6,917 bases of DNA from an uncultured Ruminococcus sp. (GCA_947178195.1 CAMWXM010000156.1:1-6917), one strand, 5' to 3'. Numbered from the stretch's first letter, positions 1-6,539 are shown. Numbers and translations are program-made. The notes: generated by a model from the letters alone, not told the origin.

Positions 1-739
1 GCGATACTATGAGTTCAACAACGCCCTTCCTGATTATACTATAATGGGAAACGTTGATATGATTTTCGATGATGATTCGGATATACTTGATACCAAATGT
101 ATGATCCAGTTTTCTAATGCGGTTTCGTTCTCGCTTATCGACAGACTTCTCGGAGGATACGGAAAATCCATTGATGTTTCGAGAAATTTTACTGATATTG
201 AAGCTAAGGTCATGAAAGGCGTTATCGAAAAAATGTGCCGTCTGCTCAAAGAAACTCTACAACCTTATGTTGACGTTAAGCCGATTTTGACAGACGTAGA
301 AACAAACGCTCGTGTAAACCAGTCTATCGGCGCAGACGAGCTTATTATCCTTGCAACTCTGGAGGTCGAATACAACGACATAAAAAATATTATCACAATC
401 ACTATCCCGGCTCTTTCGATGGAATCTATTATTTCCAAAAATAATAAGGATTTTCAGACGGACAGCAACAGTTCTAAAAGAGCGGTCATGTACCGTGAGG
501 GAATTATTAAACAGATTTCCCATTCTAATTTCAAGCTTGAGGCTTTTCTTGCAAGTACGACTATAAACCTGAGCGAAATACTGACACTTCGCCAGGGAGA
601 CGTCCTTTTGCTGAATACGCCTATTGACAGGAATATTTCCCTTATGGTCAACAGCGAGAAATTATTTGACGGCAAAATGGGTATTCTTAACCACCATAAA
701 GCAATAAAAGTTTGTAACGTATATAAAATAAGGAGATAA
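1..739 (+). CDS. fliM: FliM, flagellar motor switch protein (5'-truncated by window edge)
   Basis: FliM is the C-ring switch protein that binds CheY-P and sets the direction of flagellar rotation at the cytoplasmic base of the motor. The reading frame is already open at base 2, so the gene begins before the window. 245 residues are visible; FliM is usually about 330, so roughly 85-90 N-terminal residues, including the CheY-P docking peptide, are missing. Before the first visible Met (base 44) the frame encodes YYEFNNALPDYTI, which resembles the family's F..SLPxPT segment. The middle domain carries the hallmark LIDRLLGGYG (bases about 137-166) followed by FTDIE. The C-terminal part (about bases 530-720) is the SpoA domain that contacts FliN/FliY, including LRQGDVLLL. 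The TAA at 737-739 lies 2 bases before the fliY start, implying translational coupling. Identification is firm. Confidence 0.95.
   Translation, partial: RYYEFNNALPDYTIMGNVDMIFDDDSDILDTKCMIQFSNAVSFSLIDRLLGGYGKSIDVSRNFTDIEAKVMKGVIEKMCRLLKETLQPYVDVKPILTDVETNARVNQSIGADELIILATLEVEYNDIKNIITITIPALSMESIISKNNKDFQTDSNSSKRAVMYREGIIKQISHSNFKLEAFLASTTINLSEILTLRQGDVLLLNTPIDRNISLMVNSEKLFDGKMGILNHHKAIKVCNVYKIRR
731..736 (+). promoter_or_regulatory. fliY ribosome binding site inside the fliM 3' end
   Basis: AGGAGA lies 5 bases before the ATG at 742 and overlaps the last two sense codons of fliM. An in-frame TAA at 724-726 and the absence of another start codon before 742 fix the fliY start here, so the protein cannot have a longer N-terminus. 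Confidence 0.85.
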
Positions 740-741
740 AA

Positions 742-2475
742 ATGGGTGAGCCCCTGTTAAATGAAGCTAAAATAGGCGCTATTGAACAAATTCATAACAT
801 AACTATGGAATCGGCTGCCGGCGCCATTTCAAACATGGTCGATTCAACCGTTTCAATTACAAATCCTCAGGTTTCGGTGTGCAAGATAGGCGATCTTGTA
901 AGCGATAAGCTTAACCATACCCTCGATGGCATATTGTTTGACGAAGGTAAGGAATCCGTATTTGTTAAGATCGACTATGTAAAAACTATTGATATTAACG
1001 GCATAGAAGGTATGTCCCTGATCGTTGTCAATTCCGATGACGCTCAGAAAATAGTAAATAAGCTTATGGGTATGCCGCCTGAGCTTCTTGACGATTTTGA
1101 ATTTGACGAAATGAGGACCTCCGCTATCGCAGAAGTTATGAACCAGATGATGGGCGCATCGTCAACCTCTATGGCTCAGCTTCTCAACGTTGCGGTTGAC
1201 ATTTCTCCGCCGGAAACAATCGTTTCCGCAGACAACAATACCTTGATGCAGATAAGGGACGTAAATCCCAACGACAGCGTATGTGTAGTTACTCTTGACC
1301 TTAAAATTGATGACTATGTGGACAGCAAATTCATAAATATTTTGTCAACAAATCTTGCAAACAGCATGGTTGAAAAGCTGCTCCAGATAAATATGGGTTC
1401 CGACAGCGGCAGTTCATTCTTGGACGATGATGATGACGATGAGTACTCAACTCTTCTCAACAGTACAAAGCGTGACGCTATCGGTGAGCTTCAGAATATG
1501 ATGATGGGTTCTGCCGCAACTGCCGTTTCCGATTTCCTTAACGCTAAGGTCTGGATCACAACACCTAAGGTAACTGTGGCTAAGGCAGGTAAGGTGAATT
1601 TTGAGGATCTGGATCCGTCAATCTGTATTAAAATAAAATATGTAAAGGGTATGCACGGCGCTTCGGTGCTTGTTCTGAAGCAAGCGGACGTCCAGATGAT
1701 GGTAAATCATCTTATGGGAACGCCCGGTGAACCTACCGATGATTTTGAATTTGATGAAATGTCAATATCCGCAGTGTGCGAGATCATGAACCAGATGATG
1801 GGTGCATCGGCTACTACCCTTTCCGAAATACTCGGAATCCCCACGGATATTTCAACACCTGAAGCAATAGTAATCGAATCAGTAGATGATATACTGAAGA
1901 TAAATAACCTGGAGTCGGACGATGATGCATGCGTTATTTCCTTCCAGCTTACTATTGACGATCTGATACAAAGTCACTTTGTTACACTGCTTAACATGGA
2001 TCTTGCCAATGAAATGGCTGATAAAATGCTGAGTAGCTATGTAGCTAACGAAGTTCCAACTCCTACAGCGCCTAAGAGTGCTCCTGTCGAAAACAAAAAA
2101 GTTGGGGGAGCTTCTTCCGGTGCGGCAGGCAATCAAGGCGGCAATGTTGCAAGCAACAATTCCGCTGCGGCCAAAAAGGCTGAAAAATTCAATATGGGTT
2201 CATTCTCGGATGAAGGCGATAGCTTCCTTACTCAGGAGCAGTACAGAAATTTAAAACCGCTTCTTGACGTTCCTATGGAGGTTTCCGTAAGAATAGGTTA
2301 TACTCAAAGACGTATAGAAGAGGTCAGCGACTTCACCAAGGGAACTATTATAGAGCTTGATACTATGGCAAACGAACCAGTAGATATACTGGTCAATGGA
2401 AATATCATGGCAAAAGGCGAGGTTGTCGTCGTTGATGATAACTTTGCAGTAAGGATTACTGAGATTGTCAAATAA
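742..2475 (+). CDS. fliY: FliY, motor-switch CheY-P phosphatase with tandem CheC-like domains and FliN-like C-terminus
   Basis: FliY is the C-ring protein of Firmicutes that combines FliN structure with CheC-type dephosphorylation of CheY-P. This copy is 577 residues; B. subtilis FliY is about 378, and the excess equals one extra CheC-like domain. CheC-like domain 1 spans about residues 10-216 and domain 2 about 243-432. An acidic linker (DDDDDDE, 228-234) separates them. An Ala/Gly/Asn/Lys-rich linker (about 435-495) leads to the SpoA/FliN domain at 504-577 (begins LKPLLDVPMEVSV). The phosphatase pattern [D/S]xxxExxN-x22-P is intact at S127/E131/N134/P157, D245/E249/N252/P275 and S343/E347/N350/P373. 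The first motif has N19 and P42, but Q16 where Glu is expected and G12 where Asp/Ser is expected. The N-terminal docking peptide of B. subtilis FliY (LSQDEIDALL-like) is absent. The family is certain; the effect of the duplication is inference. Confidence 0.93.
   Translation: MGEPLLNEAKIGAIEQIHNITMESAAGAISNMVDSTVSITNPQVSVCKIGDLVSDKLNHTLDGILFDEGKESVFVKIDYVKTIDINGIEGMSLIVVNSDDAQKIVNKLMGMPPELLDDFEFDEMRTSAIAEVMNQMMGASSTSMAQLLNVAVDISPPETIVSADNNTLMQIRDVNPNDSVCVVTLDLKIDDYVDSKFINILSTNLANSMVEKLLQINMGSDSGSSFLDDDDDDEYSTLLNSTKRDAIGELQNMMMGSAATAVSDFLNAKVWITTPKVTVAKAGKVNFEDLDPSICIKIKYVKGMHGASVLVLKQADVQMMVNHLMGTPGEPTDDFEFDEMSISAVCEIMNQMMGASATTLSEILGIPTDISTPEAIVIESVDDILKINNLESDDDACVISFQLTIDDLIQSHFVTLLNMDLANEMADKMLSSYVANEVPTPTAPKSAPVENKKVGGASSGAAGNQGGNVASNNSAAAKKAEKFNMGSFSDEGDSFLTQEQYRNLKPLLDVPMEVSVRIGYTQRRIEEVSDFTKGTIIELDTMANEPVDILVNGNIMAKGEVVVVDDNFAVRITEIVK
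769..1389 (+). repeat. CheC-like domain copy 1 inside fliY
   Basis: This covers residues about 10-216 of FliY. It shares VDISPPE, DDFEFDEM and MNQMMGAS blocks with copy 2 (VDISPPE corresponds to TDISTPE there). The two motif asparagines, N19 and N134, are 115 residues apart, against 98 in copy 2 and 99 in the neighbouring CheC. Copy 1 therefore carries about 17 extra residues in its middle segment, mostly around residues 50-70. Its N-terminal motif is the one with Q in place of E. Domain edges are estimated by eye. Confidence 0.85.
1468..2037 (+). repeat. CheC-like domain copy 2 inside fliY
   Basis: This covers residues about 243-432 of FliY, with both phosphatase motifs intact. The second half aligns with copy 1 at a fixed offset of 648 bases (216 residues). 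ATGAACCAGATGATGGG occurs identically at 1138 and 1786, followed after one mismatch by GCATCG in both. The DAIGELQN motif of copy 2 is closer to ordinary FliY (DAIGEIGN in B. subtilis, from memory) than copy 1 is, suggesting that copy 2 is the ancestral-type domain. Confidence 0.85.
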
Positions 2476-2504
2476 TTATCAAATATAATAAAGGAGAAAA
2501 AGTT

Positions 2505-2864
2505 ATGAGTAAAATTTTAGTTGTGGACGATGCGGCATTTATGAGAATGATGGTCAAGGATGCTCTTACCAAAAACGGATATTCCGATATAATCGAAGCC
2601 CCTGACGGAGAAGCGGCATGTGCTCTTTTTCAATCGGAAAAACCTGACCTTGTAATCATGGATATCACAATGCCTAACAAAACGGGAATCGAAGCGCTCA
2701 GAGACATAAAAGCTATGGATTCTTCTGCAAAAATTATCATGTGTTCCGCTATGGGACAGGAAGCTATGGTTGTTGAAGCAATTAAGCTTGGCGCTCTCGA
2801 CTTTATTGTAAAACCTTTTAAGCCGGATAGAATAATCCAGGCTGTTACTAAGGTTCTTGGATAA
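2505..2864 (+). CDS. cheY: CheY, chemotaxis response regulator
   Basis: CheY is a single-domain receiver phosphorylated by CheA; in Firmicutes CheY-P binds the switch and promotes counterclockwise rotation and smooth swimming. The 119 residues match a stand-alone receiver with no output domain. Visible key residues are the acidic pair D8/D9, phospho-acceptor D53 in VIMDITMP, switch residue S81 in IIMCSAMGQ, and K103-P104 in IVKPF. The stretches VVDDAAFMRMM and IIMCSAMGQ closely resemble B. subtilis CheY, which fits a motor-acting CheY rather than an unrelated regulator. AAGGAG at 2491-2496 sits 8 bases before the ATG. It lies 29 bases after fliY and 18 before cheC, so its two likely phosphatases flank it in one transcript. 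Confidence 0.95.
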   Translation: MSKILVVDDAAFMRMMVKDALTKNGYSDIIEAPDGEAACALFQSEKPDLVIMDITMPNKTGIEALRDIKAMDSSAKIIMCSAMGQEAMVVEAIKLGALDFIVKPFKPDRIIQAVTKVLG

Positions 2865-2870
2865 TTTTGT

Positions 2871-2876
2871 GAGGTG
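2871..2876 (+). promoter_or_regulatory. cheC ribosome binding site that decides the start
   Basis: GAGGTG lies 6 bases before the ATG at 2883. Its last three bases form an in-frame GTG (2874) that could be read as a start. A start at 2874 would consume the only Shine-Dalgarno sequence, so ATG 2883 is preferred. Confidence 0.8.
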
Positions 2877-2882
2877 AAAAAA

Positions 2883-3509
2883 ATGTCATTAAAAAATATT
2901 GAAGAGCTTAATGCGATGCACCTTGACGTGCTAAGAGAACTGGGTAATATTGGTTCGGGCAACGCAGCTACTTCGCTTTCATCGTTTATGAACAAGGAAA
3001 TCAATATTAATGTACCTGATGTTAAAATCCTTGGATTCAATGAGGTTGCTGAATATGTGGGTGGACCTGAACATATTGTAATGGGACTTCTTATAATGCT
3101 TGATGCGGATATCAACGGTATGATACTTTACATACTTGATGAGGAATTTGTTAAAAATGTTGTGGAAGTATTTTTCGGAAAAGAATTTACAGTTTTTCAG
3201 GATCTTGATGAAATGGAACTTTCCGCTTTCAGCGAAATAGGAAATATCATGGCAAGCTCTTATGTAAATGCGCTTTCAAGCATGACAGGAATGACAATAA
3301 ATATTTCTTCGCCAGCTATCACTGTTGATATGGCAGGAGCTATTTTAAGTGTTCCGTCAGCAAAATTTGCTGAAATCGGCGATAAAGTACTATTTATTGA
3401 CGATTCTTTCGGAGTTGGTATAAATGCGGAAAAGGTACAAAGCAGTATGATTTTAGTACCGGAAATGGATTCGCTCAATAAACTTTTCGAGAGGCTTGGA
3501 GTGATGTAA
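2883..3509 (+). CDS. cheC: CheC, CheY-P phosphatase
   Basis: CheC hydrolyses CheY-P and exchanges CheD with the receptors as part of Firmicutes adaptation; it acts in the cytoplasm. From ATG 2883 it is 208 residues, the usual CheC length. Both phosphatase motifs are intact: D15/E19/N22 with P45, and S114/E118/N121 with P144, each with the N-x22-P spacing. There is no SpoA domain, which separates it from FliY, and having two motifs with full length separates it from the shorter CheX. D149 (in AITVDMAG) falls at the position known from B. subtilis work to be needed for CheD binding, suggesting that the CheC-CheD interaction is retained. The C-terminal end MDSLNKLFERLG looks helical, as in the family. 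The stop lies 2 bases before cheD. Confidence 0.95.
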   Translation: MSLKNIEELNAMHLDVLRELGNIGSGNAATSLSSFMNKEININVPDVKILGFNEVAEYVGGPEHIVMGLLIMLDADINGMILYILDEEFVKNVVEVFFGKEFTVFQDLDEMELSAFSEIGNIMASSYVNALSSMTGMTINISSPAITVDMAGAILSVPSAKFAEIGDKVLFIDDSFGVGINAEKVQSSMILVPEMDSLNKLFERLGVM

Positions 3510-3511
3510 AT

Positions 3512-3991
3512 ATGAGCACAATAAATATAGGTATATCTGACCTTAATATTGCCAAACCGCCTAATATCCTCGCTACATACGCTCTGGGTTCATGTATCGG
3601 AATCTGCCTTCTCGATAGGACTCGCAGTATCGGCGGACTCGCTCATATAATGCTTCCAAGCAGCAAGGAAGCAACAAAAGCGTCTGATAATCCCAGGCGT
3701 TACGCTGATACCGGAATTGCTGAGCTTATAGAATTAATGAGAAGAAACGGAGCTATTACAAGCGCTTTGACTGCTAAAATTGCAGGAGGTGCTCAGATGT
3801 TTAAGACTTCACTTGAAACATTTAATATTGGTTCAAGAAATATTACCGCTGTAAAAAAAGTTTTGGCATCATACAGGATTCCTATTCTTGCAGAAGATAC
3901 CGGTTTGAATTATGGTCGTACTTTATTTTTTGACGTTGCTACCGGAACTATGCAAATTAAATCTGTTGTCAAGGGCACAGAGAATTTTTGA
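3512..3991 (+). CDS. cheD: CheD, chemoreceptor glutamine deamidase
   Basis: CheD converts specific receptor glutamines to glutamates and, in Firmicutes, binds CheC and stimulates its phosphatase activity. The 159 residues match the family. The catalytic set is visible: C28 in LGSCIGI, H45 in GGLAHIMLP, and T22 just ahead of the Cys, one residue offset from T21/C27/H44 of Thermotoga CheD. Later family blocks are AGGAQMF, NITAVKKVL and EDTGLNYGRT. The start is 2 bases after the cheC stop, with GGAGTG at 3498-3503 inside the end of cheC as its ribosome binding site, so translation is probably coupled. It is the last gene of the rightward operon and is followed by a terminator. Confidence 0.97.
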   Translation: MSTINIGISDLNIAKPPNILATYALGSCIGICLLDRTRSIGGLAHIMLPSSKEATKASDNPRRYADTGIAELIELMRRNGAITSALTAKIAGGAQMFKTSLETFNIGSRNITAVKKVLASYRIPILAEDTGLNYGRTLFFDVATGTMQIKSVVKGTENF

Positions 3992-4005
3992 TTTGGAATT
4001 TTATA

Positions 4006-4052
4006 AAAAACATGCTGTTTTATCAAATGTTCTGATAAAACAGCATGTTTTT
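4006..4052. terminator. Bidirectional Rho-independent terminator between convergent operons
   Basis: A perfect 20-bp inverted repeat pairs 4006-4025 with 4033-4052 around a 7-base loop (AATGTTC). The outer five pairs are A-T, giving TTTTT on the + strand after the stem core (4048-4052) and TTTTTT on the - strand (4010-4005). It lies 14 bases after cheD and 32 bases beyond the stop of the leftward cheW, so it can serve both operons. The core is only moderately GC-rich. The rest of the 93-base gap shows no gene or promoter that I can recognise. Confidence 0.9.
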
Positions 4053-4084
4053 ACTTATTTTAAGGCTTTGTACGAGTGTTACGC

Positions 4085-4645
4085 CTAAAGTTCAATCGTT
4101 TGTGGAGCATCAAAATTACTTATACTACCCATACCGCCCATATTTTCAAAGCTCATAATTTCATCATCATTAAGCATTTTCTGTGCATTAAGAAGCATAA
4201 CTATTTTTTTAGGAAGTTTGCCTACTCCCTCAATAAATCTTCTTGATATAGGACCTGAAATATTCGGAACACCTGAAATGTTGTTCTTATCAATATCAAT
4301 TACCTCATCAACAGTATCGACAATAAATCCGACCTCGATATTTTTAAGATTAAGAATTATAATACAAGTTCTTTCGTTATAATCCATTTCCATTTTACAA
4401 AAACGCAGTCTTACATCAATAATCGGAATAAGCGTCCCACGTAGATTTATAATTCCCTTTGCATAATCAGGAAATTCAGGAACAGGAGTTACCTCCTGCA
4501 TTTCAATGATCTCAACCACGTCATTAACATGAAAAGCATAAAATTGCCTGTCAATAATAAATGTCAGATATTTTTCGCTCAAATCATTAACATCGTTCAG
4601 TTCTTCTTCGTCGCCATGCTTGTTGAATCTATTTAATATATCCAT
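4085..4645 (-). CDS. cheW: CheW, chemotaxis coupling protein (last gene of the leftward operon)
   Basis: CheW is the cytoplasmic adaptor linking chemoreceptors to CheA in signalling arrays. The SH3-like core runs from about residue 26 (YLTFIIDRQFYAFHV) to about 160 (VMLLNAQKML). The diagnostic block PDYAKGIINLRGTLIPIID includes R69 of NLRG, the conserved array-contact arginine. At 186 residues it is longer than typical CheW (about 150-160) because of an acidic 25-residue leader (HGDEEELNDVNDLSEK) and a 25-30-residue tail with FENMGGMGSISNF. There is no receiver domain after the core, so it is not CheV. GGAGGAA (4651-4657, minus strand) lies 5 bases before the ATG, and the gene follows cheB by 18 bases. 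A divergent paralogue lies upstream in the same operon. Confidence 0.95.
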   Translation of the reverse strand: MDILNRFNKHGDEEELNDVNDLSEKYLTFIIDRQFYAFHVNDVVEIIEMQEVTPVPEFPDYAKGIINLRGTLIPIIDVRLRFCKMEMDYNERTCIIILNLKNIEVGFIVDTVDEVIDIDKNNISGVPNISGPISRRFIEGVGKLPKKIVMLLNAQKMLNDDEIMSFENMGGMGSISNFDAPQTIEL

Positions 4646-4663
4646 GGTTATTCCTCCAGATCG

Positions 4664-5698
4664 TTACAGCTTTTTACAAATTTCGCTGCTTATTTTATCT
4701 AACGGAGCTTGTATTGTACAGCCACCCCGCATAAACGCTGTCATAGGCATTCCGTAAACAACGCAGGTTTCCTTATCCTGACCAATGGTATACGCTCCCT
4801 GCTGACGCATATGAACTATTCCATCGGCGCCATCCGAACCCATTCCGGTCATAATTACGCCGATAGCGTTTTTTCCGGCAGTCCGTGCAACGCTGTGGAA
4901 AAGGTGATCGACAGATGGACGATGCATAGAAACCTTTTCGCCATATTCAACCTTTACATAATATCCCTTCATATCCTTATGAAGCGACATCTGAAAATCT
5001 CCAGGTGCAATAAGTGCCAGACCAGTTCTGAGCCTATCGCCGTCAGCAGCTTCCTTAACCTCGACTGCGCATTGTCTGTTAAGTCTGTCGGCAAACATTT
5101 TTGTAAATCCCGGCGGCATATGCTGAACGACAACTATTGGCGGACTGTTTGCGGGCATTCCAGATAAAACTACCTGCAAAGCGTCAGTACCTCCGGTAGA
5201 CGCCCCCAAAGCTATTACCATATCTTTGCTTCGTGCTACGGCAGCGTTGCTGATCATCTTATTTGAGGATGCCTGCTGAGGCGCACTTCTTTTCTGAATC
5301 ACCCTTGCCTGTGATGCGGCAATAACCTTGTGTCTCAGGTCAGCAGCAAATGCCTCCACGTCCTTCTGAGATCTTATCATAGGTTTTTTTACATAATCAA
5401 CTGCTCCGGCATCCAGGGCATCAAATGCCTTTATAGGTGCTGATGAAACAACTACCGTTGGCTGCGGATACTGTGGGATTAATTTTTTAAGAAATTGAAT
5501 GCCGTTCATTTTAGGCATTTCAACATCTAAGGTTATAACGTCCGGTCTCAGTTCAAGAATCTTATCTCTTGCCTCATATGGGTCTCCTGCCTGACCGACT
5601 ACATCAATAACCTTATCATTTGCAAAGAATTTAGCCAAAGTGCCCCGGAATAATATTGAATCATCTACTATCAATAATCTTATTTTTTTATCCAGCAT
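4664..5698 (-). CDS. cheB: CheB, protein-glutamate methylesterase/glutaminase response regulator
   Basis: CheB removes methyl groups from receptor glutamates (and can deamidate glutamines) when phosphorylated by CheA. The 344 residues match the family. The N-terminal receiver (about 1-125) has acidic D12/D13, phospho-acceptor D58 in ITLDVEMPKMNG, S85/S86 in VVVSSAP, and KKP at 104-106. A Ser/Ala/Gln-rich linker covers about 126-157. The methylesterase domain (about 158-344) shows its catalytic triad: S167 in GASTGG, H193 in VVQHMPPGF and D289 in MTGMGSDGADG. All key residues are present, so it should be active. GGAGGG at 5708-5713 lies 9 bases before the ATG. It follows cheR by 21 bases, pairing the opposing methylation enzymes in one transcript. 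Confidence 0.97.
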   Translation of the reverse strand: MLDKKIRLLIVDDSILFRGTLAKFFANDKVIDVVGQAGDPYEARDKILELRPDVITLDVEMPKMNGIQFLKKLIPQYPQPTVVVSSAPIKAFDALDAGAVDYVKKPMIRSQKDVEAFAADLRHKVIAASQARVIQKRSAPQQASSNKMISNAAVARSKDMVIALGASTGGTDALQVVLSGMPANSPPIVVVQHMPPGFTKMFADRLNRQCAVEVKEAADGDRLRTGLALIAPGDFQMSLHKDMKGYYVKVEYGEKVSMHRPSVDHLFHSVARTAGKNAIGVIMTGMGSDGADGIVHMRQQGAYTIGQDKETCVVYGMPMTAFMRGGCTIQAPLDKISSEICKKL

Positions 5699-5719
5699 AA
5701 TACCGATCCCTCCGTTGTG

Positions 5720-6532
5720 CTATTTTTTTTGATAAGTAGCAGGCTGAACAAATTTAAAACGTGAAGATTTAGAAACGCTTTCAGCATGACCTATAAGCAG
5801 ATATCCTCCCGGCTTAATACAGTCATAAAATCTTTCGACCAAAGCGTTTTTTGTTGGCGTATCAAAATAAATCATAACATTCCTGCAAAAGATTATATCA
5901 TAAGGTTTTTTATATTTTATATTATCCATAAGGTTAAATTGTTTAAAAATAACCTCTTTTCTTATTCTGTCAACAACAGTATAAGTTCCGTCTGCATTTC
6001 TTGTAAAGTATTTTGTTTTCCAGCTTGTCGGAATATCCTTCAATGCTTCGGCAGAATAAGTAGCCTTCTGAGCCTTTTTCAGTATATCTGTTGAAAGGTC
6101 TGTTGCAAGGATTCTCAGATCCCACCCTGCTTTTTTTGTGCCAAAATATTCATCAATGATCATTGCAATTGTATATGGTTCTTCCCCTGACGATGAAGCA
6201 GCGCACCATATTCTTGCGTCCCTATCCGTAACGGTTCTTTCGATTTGCGGCAGCATTACATTTTTCAGGAAATCAAAATGCTGTGCTTCACGCATGAAAT
6301 ATGTATGGTTAGTAGTAAGCTTATTTACAAGATTAACCGTTTCAAGTCCTGTCTCATCACTGAATACCTTGTTAAGATATTCTGTATATGAAGCATATCC
6401 CTGTTCAGTGATCATTTTAGAAAGACGACCTTCTATAAGAACTTTTTTTCTGCCCAGATCTATACCATACTTAGACTGTATGAATTTTACAAGTCTTTCA
6501 AATTCCTTATCTGTAATTTTTATGCTTTCCAT
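5720..6532 (-). CDS. cheR: CheR, chemoreceptor protein-glutamate O-methyltransferase
   Basis: CheR transfers methyl groups from S-adenosylmethionine to receptor glutamates, the reaction CheB reverses. The 270 residues match the family. The N-terminal helical domain (about 1-85) ends in TTNHTYFMRE (73-82), a CheR signature. The SAM-binding domain shows WCAASSSGEEPYTIAM (109-124), ILATDLS (141-147), IIFCRNVMIYFD (213-224) and PGGYLLIGHAES (241-252). The segment between KYF (174-176) and FKQFN (196-200) seems 3 residues shorter than in E. coli CheR compared from memory, which would place it in the pentapeptide-independent class that acts without a receptor C-terminal tether; this is inference. 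The start is 7 bases after the stop of the preceding cheW paralogue. Confidence 0.97.
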   Translation of the reverse strand: MESIKITDKEFERLVKFIQSKYGIDLGRKKVLIEGRLSKMITEQGYASYTEYLNKVFSDETGLETVNLVNKLTTNHTYFMREAQHFDFLKNVMLPQIERTVTDRDARIWCAASSSGEEPYTIAMIIDEYFGTKKAGWDLRILATDLSTDILKKAQKATYSAEALKDIPTSWKTKYFTRNADGTYTVVDRIRKEVIFKQFNLMDNIKYKKPYDIIFCRNVMIYFDTPTKNALVERFYDCIKPGGYLLIGHAESVSKSSRFKFVQPATYQKK

Positions 6533-6539
6533 ATTAATT

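Noticed and set aside
44..739. Treating the Met at base 44 as the fliM start
   Set aside because: The frame is open to base 2 and encodes family-typical FliM residues before it; a start there would cut into the middle domain and has no ribosome binding site.
2476..2504. Possible internal promoter between fliY and cheY
   Set aside because: The 29-base gap is AT-rich but contains only a ribosome binding site; no -35/-10 or flagellar sigma-type pair can be supported.
2874..2882. GTG start for cheC at 2874, adding three residues
   Set aside because: The GTG is part of the GAGGTG ribosome binding site for the ATG at 2883; no other Shine-Dalgarno sequence precedes it, and the 208-residue form matches the family length.
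2630..3115. 161-residue antisense frame across cheY and cheC
   Set aside because: It is the shadow of two well-identified genes, with no ribosome binding site and no recognisable domain.
4709..5167. 152-residue plus-strand frame inside cheB
   Set aside because: It is antisense to a conserved methylesterase domain and its translation is rich in His/Cys/Arg without any domain pattern, as expected for a shadow frame.
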